This document shows, piece by piece, positions 23,745 through 32,995 of a stretch of DNA of 64,000 nucleotides. Under the pieces are notes generated by a model. That model was not told where the DNA came from and ran no database searches. It saw only the letters and a program-made list of their open reading frames with translations. The DNA comes from Sorangium aterium (GTDB lineage: Bacteria > Myxococcota_A > Polyangia > Polyangiales > Polyangiaceae). Made by a program: the position numbers and the translations under genes. The number at the start of each line of letters is the position of its first letter. Within the stretch, counting starts at the first letter, position 1. The stretch spans positions 496,001-560,000 of the forward strand of contig NZ_JAQNDK010000004.1 of the NCBI RefSeq assembly GCF_028368935.1, given 5' to 3'.

Positions 23745-25181
23745 ATGATTCACGATGTGGTCATCGTAGGCGCTGGCCCGGTAGGGCTTTTCCTCTCGAT
23801 CGAGCTCGCGACCGCGGGCGTGAAGCCGCTCGTGCTGGAGCGGCTCGTGGAGCCCGACCGCATGATCAAGGCCGCCGGGGTCGGCGCGGTGGCAGCCGAG
23901 GCGCTGGAACGACGCGGGCTCGCGCGCGCGCTCGAGGACGAGCGCCGTGCCGTCATGGCGCTGATGATGCCGGCGCTGAAGGCGCGCTTCGGCCCTGGAC
24001 CGGTGAGGAGGCCGGGAGGCCATTTCTCTGGCCTGTTCTTGATCGATGGGAGCCTCCAGCGCGACCCGGAGCGCCACATGCGCCTCGTGCCGCAGGAGGC
24101 GCTCGAGAAGATCCTGAGCGCGCGCGCGGCGGAGCTCGGGATCGAAATCCGTCGCGGCGTCACGGTGGAAGGCTTCGAGCGGGGCGACGACGGCGTGACC
24201 GTGCAGACGAGCGCGGGCCCCCTGAGCGCGAAGTACCTCGTCGGCTGCGACGGCGGCCGGAGCCGCGTCCGCAAGCTCGCCGGCTTCGAGTTCCCCGGAA
24301 CGGATCCGACCATCACCGGCTATCAGGCTGTCGTCGAGCTCGATACGCCCGAGAAGCTCGGGACCGGTTGGCACCGAACGCCGCGCGGCCTCGTCGCGTC
24401 CGGACCGATGCCGGGGCGCGTCTTCACGGCGGAGTTCAACGGGCCGCCGCCCCATCGGGATGCGCCGATCACGCAAGCCGAGTTCGAGGCGGCGATCCAG
24501 CGCGTGAGCGGCACCGACGTCAAGATCCTGTCGATGACGATGGCGACGCGCTGGACCGACAACGCGCGGCAGGCGACGACCTACCGGATGGGCCGCGTCT
24601 TTCTCGCCGGTGACGCCGCGCACGTCCACTCGCCCTTCGGCGGCCAAGGCTTGAACCTCGGCCTCGTCGACGCCGCGAACCTTGGCTTCAAGCTCGCCGC
24701 GGCGGTGAAGGGGCGCGAGCATCTCCTCGACTCGTACACCGCCGAGCGCCATCCCGTGGCTGCGAGCGTCCTCGAAAATACCCGCGCTCAAGTCGCGCTG
24801 ATGCGCCCTGACCCGCTCACGAGCGCGCTCCGCACCATCGTGAGCGACCTGATGAAGCTGCCTGAAGGCAATCGCTACTTCGGCGAGATGCTCACGGGCG
24901 TCGGCATTCGTTACGACCTCGGCGACGACGACCCGCTCGTCGGCACCCTCGCGAAGGACCAGCTCCTCACGCTCGAAGGCGGCAGCGAAGACCGGCTCTA
25001 CGCGCTGATGGAGAGAGGCGGCGGCCTCTTCATCTCCCCTTCGGAGCGTTCACTCCCGCACGACGTGCACCACGCACGCACCAAGGACGGCCCGTCGATG
25101 CTCGTCCGCCCGGATGGCTGCATCGCGTGGACAGACGCGTCATCGAAGTCGCTCGACGACGCGCTCGCGCGCTGGTTCTGA
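23745..25181 (+). CDS. FAD-dependent aromatic/antibiotic monooxygenase
   Basis: A 478-residue group A flavin monooxygenase (PHBH fold). The FAD dinucleotide motif is VGAGPVG (8-14), the DG motif is GCDGGRSRVRK, and the second FAD motif is FLAGDAAHVHSPFGGQGLNLGLVDA. It hydroxylates an aromatic substrate with NAD(P)H; relatives include rifampicin monooxygenase and polyketide hydroxylases. Its C-terminal thioredoxin-like extension is short. TetR-controlled and probably inducible. No ribosome site precedes the ATG. Confidence 0.9.
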   Translation: MIHDVVIVGAGPVGLFLSIELATAGVKPLVLERLVEPDRMIKAAGVGAVAAEALERRGLARALEDERRAVMALMMPALKARFGPGPVRRPGGHFSGLFLIDGSLQRDPERHMRLVPQEALEKILSARAAELGIEIRRGVTVEGFERGDDGVTVQTSAGPLSAKYLVGCDGGRSRVRKLAGFEFPGTDPTITGYQAVVELDTPEKLGTGWHRTPRGLVASGPMPGRVFTAEFNGPPPHRDAPITQAEFEAAIQRVSGTDVKILSMTMATRWTDNARQATTYRMGRVFLAGDAAHVHSPFGGQGLNLGLVDAANLGFKLAAAVKGREHLLDSYTAERHPVAASVLENTRAQVALMRPDPLTSALRTIVSDLMKLPEGNRYFGEMLTGVGIRYDLGDDDPLVGTLAKDQLLTLEGGSEDRLYALMERGGGLFISPSERSLPHDVHHARTKDGPSMLVRPDGCIAWTDASSKSLDDALARWF

Positions 25182-25230
25182 ATCGGAGCGACTTGCCCGC
25201 CCAGCACCCGACGCGGGAACGGCCCGGGCG

Positions 25231-26616
25231 TCACCGCGCTCGCGGCGCCTGCGCGCGGCGGCGTCCGTGCCGCCGCGCGCGCAGGAGCGCGCCGCCGGCA
25301 GCGGCGAGGCAGCTCAGGAGCGCCCCGGCACGCCCCCCGCCGGACGCCTCGCAGGAGCAGCCGCCGCCGGCGCTCGGCTCGGCTGCGCCCGCGCCGGCCT
25401 CACCCCCGCCGGCGCTCGCCGCGCTCCCGCCCGCGCCCGCGGCGCCGCCCGGGCCGGCGCCGGCCTCGCACGACGCCGCGGCGCCGATGAAGCGCGCGGT
25501 CGCCGGCCAGAGCTGGGGGCAGGTCTTGCCTGTCGAGCCGTCGACCCCGCAGGCCGCCGGCGCGCCGCAGAGCCGGTCGAACGTCATGAGCGGCGAGAAC
25601 GTCCTGCCCCCGTCCGTGGAAATGCCGGCGGAGAAGCCGTCCACGGGCTCGTCGGCGCAGGCGAAGAGGCCCCGCGCGGTCCACGTCAGGCAGCGGACGC
25701 CGAGCTGCCCAACCTGGGTGAACTCGAGGGTATCCGTCGGCGCGACCCACAGGCCGTCCAGATCGCTGCCGGCCGCGATCTCGGTCCCGTCGGGCGAGAG
25801 GGCGAGGCCGAGCAGGCTCGCGGCCTGGAACACCTCGCGCCACGTGGCGCCCCCATCCCGCGAGACCAGCAGGGCGTCCGCGCCGTCGCCGTCGCGGCGC
25901 ACGTACACAACGTCAGGGTCGTTCGGGTCCACGGCGCCGAGGTACGGCAGGTTGCGATCGTCGCTGCCAGGGACGTCGAACTCCTCCCAGGTCGCGCCGC
26001 GATCGTCCGAGCGCCGCACGATCCCCTGGAACGTGGGGCCGTTGCGGCGCCCGCTGACGTAGATGCGCCGCGGATCGCTGGGCGCGCTGTCCAGGGTCAC
26101 GCCGAGGAACGTGCTCGGGAAATCGACCCCGGCCTGGGTCCATGTCCGCCCGTCGTCCTTCGATTCCCAGACCTGCGTCAAGATCGCGTCGCTGGCCATG
26201 ACGCTGGAGCCGAGCAGGAGGACGCTCGCGGGATCCGCGCGATCGATCGACAGATCGACGATGTTGTGCTGGGAGAGCGCGCCCTCGGCGATGTGCCAGT
26301 CGCAGCCGCCGTCGTGCGTCGCGCTGAGCCCGTCGAAGAGCCCGGCGAGGATCGAGCCGTCGGCGGTGACGACGAGCATGGGGTCCTCGAAGCCGCTGTA
26401 GCCGATGGCCGCTTCACAGATCCACGACCAGCGCTCGCCGCCGTCGTGCGTCGTGAGGACGCCGTAGGTCGCGCGGACGACGATGTGCTCGGGATCGGCG
26501 GGATCGACGAGGATCTGGCCGGCGGCGGGGTATCGGCCGTTGGCGCGCGCGGGCGGGGCGGCGGAGAGGGCGAGGCCCGCCGCGGCGGCGGCGAGCCCGA
26601 GAGCGACGCGGTTCAT
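25231..26616 (-). CDS. Exported BNR/sortilin-type propeller with MYXO-CTERM tail
   Basis: A 461-residue secreted protein. The signal peptide is residues 1-26 (APPARA). Repeated Asp-box motifs follow (THDGGERWSW, TQVWESKDDGRTWTQ, SDDRGATWEE, SRDGGATWRE, STDGGRTFSP), which make a beta-propeller. A Gly/Ala-rich linker leads to GGCSC, a hydrophobic helix and an Arg-rich end. That terminal layout is the MYXO-CTERM signal that a myxosortase cleaves to leave a surface-anchored protein. It is probably carbohydrate- or matrix-binding. Confidence 0.82.
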   Translation of the reverse strand: MNRVALGLAAAAAGLALSAAPPARANGRYPAAGQILVDPADPEHIVVRATYGVLTTHDGGERWSWICEAAIGYSGFEDPMLVVTADGSILAGLFDGLSATHDGGCDWHIAEGALSQHNIVDLSIDRADPASVLLLGSSVMASDAILTQVWESKDDGRTWTQAGVDFPSTFLGVTLDSAPSDPRRIYVSGRRNGPTFQGIVRRSDDRGATWEEFDVPGSDDRNLPYLGAVDPNDPDVVYVRRDGDGADALLVSRDGGATWREVFQAASLLGLALSPDGTEIAAGSDLDGLWVAPTDTLEFTQVGQLGVRCLTWTARGLFACADEPVDGFSAGISTDGGRTFSPLMTFDRLCGAPAACGVDGSTGKTCPQLWPATARFIGAAASCEAGAGPGGAAGAGGSAASAGGGEAGAGAAEPSAGGGCSCEASGGGRAGALLSCLAAAGGALLRARRHGRRRAQAPRAR

Positions 26617-26630
26617 CGAAGCGAGGATCG

Positions 26631-28412
26631 CTACTGCCGCCGGAACTGCTGGTTCGTCCCGTTGTTACAGGTGTACTGGGCGAGCCTGGCGCCGTCGGCG
26701 GTGCTGGCCCCGTAGACGTCCACGCACTTCCCGCTGTTGACCGAGCGCAGCGAGACGACGCCGTTGCCGCGATCGATGAGATCCCACTTCTGGCTGTTCT
26801 TGCCGCTGTTGCAGTCCGCCTGCGTGATGTTCGCCCCGTTGTTCCGGCTGGACCCCTGCACGTCGGCGCACTTTCCGCTGTTCACGTTCTTCACGGTCGC
26901 CGTGGTGCCGCTGATGATCTCGACATGCCACTGCTGGTCGCTCGCCCCGGTGCACGGCCGCTGGACGACGGTGGCGCCGTTGTCCAGGCTCGCCGCGTTG
27001 ACGCTCATGCATTTGCCGGAATGGAGGGCCGCCAGGCTCTGGCCGGCAGTGCCGCCGGTGCCGCCGCCGGGGTCGCCCGTGCCGCCGCCGGTGCCGCCGC
27101 CGGGGTCGCCCGTGCCGCCGCCCAGGCCGGAGATCTGGACCTGCGCGCCCGTGGCCGACACGGAGAGGAGCTTCAGCGTCGCGTTCGTCCCGAAGAGCTG
27201 ATGAGAAGCGCCGACGACGAGCGGCGCGTCCCTGAAGTTCCCGCCAGGGATCATGTCGAGCAGGTGCGCCCGGCCGCTTTCTCGCGACTGCGTGAAGAAG
27301 GCATGGATGAGCAGGCCCTTCGTGGAGAGGTTGCGCGAGTCGACGACGTTCGTCGCCGCCGGCTGGCGGAACTCGATCTGGTACATGATGTCGTTCGGGC
27401 CCTTGACGCGGAGGAGCTGGATCCCGGTGCTCGCCTCGGTCATCGGGGCGAGCGTATACGTCCCGTCGGCGGTGACCGTCTGGGCCTGCGCCGACGGGAT
27501 CCACCCGAGGTTCACCTTGTAATTGGCGTTGTAGTGCTGCTTCCCGCCGTCGCCCATCGGGTCGAAAATATCGCCGTACTCGTCGAAGGTGCAGTCGTTG
27601 CTCATCGTCACCGTCGCCCCGCCGCTGCGGCACGTCCGCGAGGAGGCGTGCCACAGGCCGAAGTTGTGGCCGAGCTCGTGCACGACGACCTCGGGCCAGA
27701 GGCCGGCCATCCAGGTGGCGTTGCCGGGCTGCGCGCCCATGCCGGCGTACCCGCAATCCATCTTCCCCATGATCATGTAGTGCTGGTACGCCTTCAGATC
27801 GAAGCCGGCGTTCTTCGCCGCGGTCCTGGCCTCGTTCTGCCATCGGTCGTAGTCGTCGCACTTGCCAAAGGTGATGTTGAACGGGCCGGCGAGGTCGTAC
27901 TCGAGCTGCATCTTGCCGAACGACGAGCCCGCCAGGTGGGTCGCCGCTGCTGCCATGGTGTTGCGTACGTCCTGCTCCGTGCCCATCGTCTGGCCGCCGT
28001 CGAACTGCACGCGCAGCACAAGGACGCGCTTGGTCCCGGTCGTGACGAGCGCGTTCGTCAGCTCGCCGATGCCCTCGGCCGGCCGCATCGTGTCGACCAC
28101 GATCATGCCGTCGTCGGTCACGGTGCCGAACACGTCCACCGGGGAGCCGCTCGCCGTGCGCCAGTCGGTCGACGGCTCGGCGCCCGGCGCCGTATCCGTC
28201 ATCGAGTCCAGGTTCAGGCGCACGAACACCCCATCTTCCCGCTCCAGCATGTACCGCGCCTCGCCGTTGGCGACGGCGACGGTCAGCGTCCCGGAGGCGG
28301 TCGGGGTCGGCCCCGCTCCCTCGTCATCGGCGCCGATGCTCAGGCAGCCGGGCGCGAACGCGCACGCTGCAGTGAGGGCAGCCGCGGTGAGGTGTGACTT
28401 GAAGCGCTTCAT
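26631..28412 (-). CDS. Secreted gametolysin-like (M11) metalloprotease with ricin-B lectin domain
   Basis: A 593-residue exported protein. A signal peptide ends near FAPGC23 (possible lipoprotein). The zinc protease domain centres on HELGHNFGLWH (H245, E246, H249, H255), with a downstream DPMGDGG Met-turn. A Gly/Thr/Pro repeat linker (about 430-455) leads to a ricin-type beta-trefoil with QQW, QKW and QQF motifs. It likely degrades extracellular glycoproteins during predation or wall remodelling. A good AGGAAAGGAAG ribosome site is present. Confidence 0.9.
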   Translation of the reverse strand: MKRFKSHLTAAALTAACAFAPGCLSIGADDEGAGPTPTASGTLTVAVANGEARYMLEREDGVFVRLNLDSMTDTAPGAEPSTDWRTASGSPVDVFGTVTDDGMIVVDTMRPAEGIGELTNALVTTGTKRVLVLRVQFDGGQTMGTEQDVRNTMAAAATHLAGSSFGKMQLEYDLAGPFNITFGKCDDYDRWQNEARTAAKNAGFDLKAYQHYMIMGKMDCGYAGMGAQPGNATWMAGLWPEVVVHELGHNFGLWHASSRTCRSGGATVTMSNDCTFDEYGDIFDPMGDGGKQHYNANYKVNLGWIPSAQAQTVTADGTYTLAPMTEASTGIQLLRVKGPNDIMYQIEFRQPAATNVVDSRNLSTKGLLIHAFFTQSRESGRAHLLDMIPGGNFRDAPLVVGASHQLFGTNATLKLLSVSATGAQVQISGLGGGTGDPGGGTGGGTGDPGGGTGGTAGQSLAALHSGKCMSVNAASLDNGATVVQRPCTGASDQQWHVEIISGTTATVKNVNSGKCADVQGSSRNNGANITQADCNSGKNSQKWDLIDRGNGVVSLRSVNSGKCVDVYGASTADGARLAQYTCNNGTNQQFRRQ

Positions 28413-29053
28413 TGGATCTTCCTTTCCTGGCTCGGTCCGATGCGCCCATCTCCCCCGATGTCGGAGGGCGCCGCACCATCCCCCTCAGGAGTCCGGGCGC
28501 GGCGCGACGGAGCGCTGCCAAGGAGAGGCCGCAAGCGCCGCCAGCCTCTCCGCTGCTGATGTAACTTGACGGCCGATCCGCTCGCGGATCCGCGCGACCA
28601 TCGCTCGCGATCGCCGCGCCGTGCTGCCGTCCCCGCACCCTCGCGAGTGCCTCTCGCTTGGACGTCAACGTCAGAGCAAATCCGCGGCCAAGGACGTGCT
28701 ACCGCCTTGACACGGGCAGCGTGCCTCTCTCGGTGAAACAATCACGTGAGGACGGCCCGTGATCCAACCCGATATGATGTTTGCGCGATTGGCATGGATC
28801 GCGAGAGATCCTGAATGGACATGAAAACACCACCCCAGTGAGACCACGTGAGTTGGTGATGAGCGCTTGAGCCCGGCCGAACGAGCGAGCTTGGCCGGCA
28901 TTCTGCGCGATTGGCCGCGAGGGTGGCAATCCGTGGTCGCGGGTGAGCGCGTGAGTTCTCCGGTGAGGACGCGGGCGGTGGTGTGGGTGGATTGGCGCGC
29001 TCGCGGCAGTCCCCGTCGACCGTCGCTTCGTCCGGCCTGGTATCGTGGCCGGG
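28413..29053. other. Intergenic region between divergent protease and propeller genes
   Basis: 641 bases without a credible gene. Visible structures are a perfect 8-bp hairpin GGAGAGGC/GCCTCTCC (28522-28529, 28544-28551) and the palindrome GATCCGC-TC-GCGGATC (28575-28590). Both lie in the protease upstream region and could be leader hairpins or operators. Confidence 0.5.
28575..28590. promoter_or_regulatory. 16-bp palindrome upstream of the protease gene
   Basis: GATCCGC (28575-28581) and GCGGATC (28584-28590) are separated by two bases. It lies 163 bp ahead of the protease start. A regulator binding site is possible; no family is assigned. Confidence 0.35.
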
Positions 29054-30763
29054 ATGAGCATCCGGCACAGCGCCGTCTGGGGACGAGGGCACCTGATTGT
29101 CATCGTGGGATCCCAGGGGCACGTGCTCCGCTCGGAGGACGGCGGCCAGCGCTGGAAGAGGGGGCAGACGGCCACCCGCCAGGACCTGAGCGCGCTCGCA
29201 GGCACCGGCGCGGCGCTGATCGCCGCCGGACACCGCGGGACCCTGCTGTCATCGCGTGATGACGGGCAGCATTGGTCGGAGGTGGGCTGCGGCGCGACGG
29301 CGGACCTGCGCGGCGTCGCCCTGCGGGACGACGGCGAGGCCATCGCGGTGGGGCTCGGCGGGACGGTGCTCCGCTCCGGCGATCACGGCCACACCTGGGG
29401 AGCCGGGCCGAGCCCCGGGGACCTCTGCCTGGAGGCCGCCGCGCTCGACGCCGAGGGCCGCTTCCTCGCGCTCGCGCTCGAAGGACAGCTCGCCACCCTG
29501 CAAGGAGCGACATGGACGTGCCACAAAGTCCCGGGCCGGAATCCGAGGGCGCTCTGCGCGCGAGGCGAGCTCGTGATCGTGGGCGACGGCGATGGCCATG
29601 CCCACGCGAGCCGGGACGGGGGCGCCTCCTGGGAGTCGCATTCCACCGGGACCGGGCGCTCGATCAAGGCGCTGTGGCTCGGCGCCGCGGGCCTCGTGAT
29701 CGCGTCCGGCGAAGGCGGCATCCTGGCGGTCAGCGAGGACGAGGGCCGCACCTGGAGGCGCGCCGCGCTCCGGTCCGATCAGCACCGCTGCGCGGCGTGG
29801 GGCGATGACCAGGGCGCGATCTGGTGCCTGGGAGACGGCCCCGCCGCCCGATCCCTCGATGGCGGGAAGAGCTTCACCAAGGTGCCAGTCCAGGCAGGGG
29901 ACGCGCCGCTCGACGGCCCCTGGGAAAAGGTGCCTGTTCGAGGGAAGTTCCGGGGCCTCTGGGTGCAAGGCCAGGGGAGGGTCGTTCTGGTGGGCGACGG
30001 CGGCGCCATCGCGCGAACCCACGACGGCGGCCAGACATGGGAGAGGAGCGCCGTGGAGGACGCCGGCGCGCTGATCTCCGTGTGGGGCAGCGGCGAGGCG
30101 ATCCTGGCTGTCGGCGAGGGGGTCTCGCAGATCCGATCCGAGGACGGCGGACACCGCTGGATGGCAGTGGCAGGCAATCCCGGCGGGGCCTCGGTCCACG
30201 GGCAGGGCGGGACAGGGGCGTTCGCCGTCCTCGATGGCCGGGTCTGCCGCCTCGACGCGGACGGCTCACGATGGGTGGATCTGGAGGTCCCGCGCGCGCC
30301 GCGTTTCCGCGCCGTCTGGGCAGGGCCGGAGCAGCGCGCCGTGGCGGTGGGCTCCGGCGGCGCCATCGTGCGCACGGTCGACGGCGGCGCCACGTGGGAA
30401 GCCGCGGAGAGCGGCAGCTCCCGCGATCTGTCCGCCATCTGGGGCACGGGCGATGAGCTCTTCGTGGCGGGTGGACTGGGCGTCAGCGACGTGCTGCGCT
30501 CTCGAGACGCAGGCGCGACCTGGGAGGTGCTGGCCCAGGTCTCCGGCAGCCTCAGGAGCCTCTGGGGCGATGACGCCGGCACGCTGTGGGCGTGCGGCGC
30601 GGGCGGCGTGCTCCTGCGATCCATCGATGGCGGGCACACCTGGCGAGGCGAGGCGTCCGGCACCTGGGGCACGCTGTTCGAGGTGCGCGGGGACGGGGCC
30701 GAGGTGTGGGCGCTGGGGGAGAGCCTCCTGCTGCGCCGGCGGCATGGGGCATCGACAGGTTAA
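29054..30763 (+). CDS. Ycf48/BNR-like multi-blade propeller protein
   Basis: A 569-residue protein built from repeats of about 40 residues, each with an Asp-box of the form SxDGGxxW (SEDGGQRWKR, SGDHGHTWGA, SRDGGASWES, SEDEGRTWRR, THDGGQTWER, SEDGGHRWMA, TVDGGATWEA, SRDAGATWEV, SIDGGHTWRG). That is enough blades for a large or double beta-propeller. There is no signal peptide, unlike the propeller at 25-26.6 kb, so it may be cytoplasmic. GTG at 29045 is an alternative start. The function is unknown. Confidence 0.8.
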   Translation: MSIRHSAVWGRGHLIVIVGSQGHVLRSEDGGQRWKRGQTATRQDLSALAGTGAALIAAGHRGTLLSSRDDGQHWSEVGCGATADLRGVALRDDGEAIAVGLGGTVLRSGDHGHTWGAGPSPGDLCLEAAALDAEGRFLALALEGQLATLQGATWTCHKVPGRNPRALCARGELVIVGDGDGHAHASRDGGASWESHSTGTGRSIKALWLGAAGLVIASGEGGILAVSEDEGRTWRRAALRSDQHRCAAWGDDQGAIWCLGDGPAARSLDGGKSFTKVPVQAGDAPLDGPWEKVPVRGKFRGLWVQGQGRVVLVGDGGAIARTHDGGQTWERSAVEDAGALISVWGSGEAILAVGEGVSQIRSEDGGHRWMAVAGNPGGASVHGQGGTGAFAVLDGRVCRLDADGSRWVDLEVPRAPRFRAVWAGPEQRAVAVGSGGAIVRTVDGGATWEAAESGSSRDLSAIWGTGDELFVAGGLGVSDVLRSRDAGATWEVLAQVSGSLRSLWGDDAGTLWACGAGGVLLRSIDGGHTWRGEASGTWGTLFEVRGDGAEVWALGESLLLRRRHGASTG

Positions 30764-30862
30764 CTGCCCGCACATTCCTCAGAAATACGTCCGAAACAGA
30801 GCGGCTGCTACATCACTGCGAGCCTCCTCGACGCGCTCGCTGAGGGTGGCTGACGCGACTCC

Positions 30863-32995
30863 ATGGCACCGCGCTCCTCCCTTCGGCTCAAGATCGTCAC
30901 CTCCGAGACGACCACGCAGACCCACTGTCCTTACTGCGCCTTCCAGTGCGGCGTGGTCATGACGGACCGCGCGGCCCACGCGGGGGCGATCGACGTCCGA
31001 CCGGACGACGATTTCCCCGTCAACCGCGGGCAGATGTGCATCAAGGGGTTCACCTCCGCGGCGCTGCTCGATCACCCCGAGCGGCTGACGGTGCCGAAGA
31101 TCCGCGGGCGCGCCGGCCGCCTCCTGCCGGCGCGCTGGGACACGGCGCTCGATTTCGTCGCCGAGCGGCTCCTCCGGCTGCGAGAGCTCCACGGCCCCGC
31201 GGCGCTGGCCGCGTTCGGCAGCGGCGCCCTGACGAACGAGAAGACCTACCTCCTCGGCAAATTCGTCCGCCTCGCCCTCCAGTCGCCGAACGTCGATTAC
31301 AACGGCCGCTATTGCATGTCCTCGGCGGCCGCGGGGCAGAACAAGGCGTTTGGCGTCGACCGCGGCCTGCCGTTCCCCGTGTCCGATATCGCCCAGACCA
31401 AGGCGCTGCTCCTCTGGGGCGCGAACTGCGCGGAGACCCTGCCGCCGATCATGCAATGGATCTTCGCGCAGCGCGACAACGGCGGCGCGCTGATCGTCGT
31501 CGACCCGCGGCGCACCGACACGGCGCGCGCCGCGGCGCTCCACCTCCAGCCCACGCCCGGGTCCGACCTGGCGCTCGCCAACGGCCTCCTCTACCTCGCC
31601 CTCGAGGAGAAGCTCATCGACACGGCGTATATCGCCGCGCGCACGGACGGGTTCGACGATCTCCGCCGCGCCGTCCTCTCGTACCACCCGGCGCACGTCG
31701 AGCGGCTGACCGGGGTCTCCACGCAGGATCAGCTCAAGGCCGTGCGGCTGCTCGCCGAGGCGCCGAGCAGCATGCTGCTCTCCGGCCGCGGGCCGGAGCA
31801 GCAGTCGAAGGGGGTGGACACCGTGCTCTCCTTCATCAACCTCATGCTCGCGCTCGGCAAGGTCGGCAAGCCGTACAGCGGCTATGGCTGCCTCACCGGA
31901 CAGGGCAACGGCCAGGGGGGCCGCGAGCACGGCCAGAAGGCGGATCAGCTCCCCGGCTACCGGCATATCGAGGACGCGGAGCACCGGGCCGCGATCGCCC
32001 GCGTCTGGGGCGTCGACCCTGCCGAGCTGCCAGGCAAGGGGAAGAGCGCCTACGAGCTGCTCGACGCGCTCGGCCCCGAGGGGGGCATCCGCGCGCTGCT
32101 CGTGTTCGGATCCAACGTGGCTGTCGCGTCGCCGAACGCGCTCAACGTCGAGCGGCGGCTCGCGTCGCTCGATCTGCTCGTGGTCTGTGACGCCTTCGCC
32201 AACGAGACGGCCCGAGACGCCCACGTCCTCCTTCCGATCGCCCAGTTCGCGGAGGAGGAGGGGACGATGACGAACCTCGAAGGGCGGGTGATCCTGCGGC
32301 AGAAGGTCCGCCCGGCGCCCCCCGAGGTGAAGACCGATATCGAGATCTTCTGCGAGCTCGCGCGCCGCCTCGGCGCGGGCGGGCACTTCCAGTACACGTC
32401 CGCCGAGCAGGTGTTCGACGAGCTGCGCCGCGCGACCGCGGGCGCCAAGGCGGACTACAGCGGCATCACCTACGACAAGATACGCCGGCACCGAGGCGTC
32501 TTCTGGCCGTGCCCGTCGGTCGAGCACCCGGGGACTCCGCGCCTCTTCGCCGAGCGGTTCCATCACCCGAACGGCCGGGCGCGGTTCCACGCGGTCCACC
32601 ACCGCCCCGCCGCCGAGCTCCCCGACGACGCCTATCCGTTCTATTTCACGACGGGCCGCTACAAGGAACACTACAACTCCGGCGCCCAGACGCGCCGGGT
32701 CTCCACGCTGGAAGAGGCCAAGCCCGAGCCGAAGGTCGAGGTCCACCCCAGGCTGGCGGCGCGCCTCGGCGTCGTCGACGGCGACTCGCTCCTCGTCGAG
32801 AGCCGGCGAGGGGCGGTCACCTTCCGGGTGGCGGTCGCGCCTTCGATCCGGCCGGACACGCTCTTTGCTCCGTTTCACTGGGGCGGCAAGAAGGCCGCCA
32901 ACATCCTCACCGTGCCGGCGCTGGACCCGACCAGCCGGATGCCGGAGTTCAAGGTGTGCGCCGTCAGGGCGCGCCGGGTCTCGGAGTCGAACTGA
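30863..32995 (+). CDS. nasA: Assimilatory nitrate reductase, molybdopterin catalytic subunit
   Basis: A 710-residue molybdopterin oxidoreductase. The N-terminal [4Fe-4S] ligands are C22, C25, C29 and C59 (CPYCAFQC ... QMCIKG), the molybdenum ligand is C151 in NGRYCMSS, and the C-terminal dinucleotide-binding domain is present (FTTGRYKEHYNSGAQTRR). There is no TAT signal, so it is cytoplasmic, as assimilatory NasA/NarB enzymes are. It reduces nitrate to nitrite with electrons from the coupled flavoprotein (TGATG overlap). No nitrite reductase or nitrate transporter is in the window. Confidence 0.9.
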   Translation: MAPRSSLRLKIVTSETTTQTHCPYCAFQCGVVMTDRAAHAGAIDVRPDDDFPVNRGQMCIKGFTSAALLDHPERLTVPKIRGRAGRLLPARWDTALDFVAERLLRLRELHGPAALAAFGSGALTNEKTYLLGKFVRLALQSPNVDYNGRYCMSSAAAGQNKAFGVDRGLPFPVSDIAQTKALLLWGANCAETLPPIMQWIFAQRDNGGALIVVDPRRTDTARAAALHLQPTPGSDLALANGLLYLALEEKLIDTAYIAARTDGFDDLRRAVLSYHPAHVERLTGVSTQDQLKAVRLLAEAPSSMLLSGRGPEQQSKGVDTVLSFINLMLALGKVGKPYSGYGCLTGQGNGQGGREHGQKADQLPGYRHIEDAEHRAAIARVWGVDPAELPGKGKSAYELLDALGPEGGIRALLVFGSNVAVASPNALNVERRLASLDLLVVCDAFANETARDAHVLLPIAQFAEEEGTMTNLEGRVILRQKVRPAPPEVKTDIEIFCELARRLGAGGHFQYTSAEQVFDELRRATAGAKADYSGITYDKIRRHRGVFWPCPSVEHPGTPRLFAERFHHPNGRARFHAVHHRPAAELPDDAYPFYFTTGRYKEHYNSGAQTRRVSTLEEAKPEPKVEVHPRLAARLGVVDGDSLLVESRRGAVTFRVAVAPSIRPDTLFAPFHWGGKKAANILTVPALDPTSRMPEFKVCAVRARRVSESN

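Noticed and set aside
26925..28397. A 490-codon frame antisense to the metalloprotease
   Set aside because: Low-complexity shadow; the minus strand encodes HExxH and QxW motifs with a signal peptide.
28671..28901. 76-codon minus-strand frame in the protease upstream gap
   Set aside because: No ribosome site, no recognisable fold, and base composition like the surrounding non-coding DNA.
30779..32878. A 699-codon open frame antisense to the nitrate reductase
   Set aside because: It mirrors nasA codon by codon in a very high-GC gene, has no motif, and the plus strand has complete catalytic and cluster motifs.
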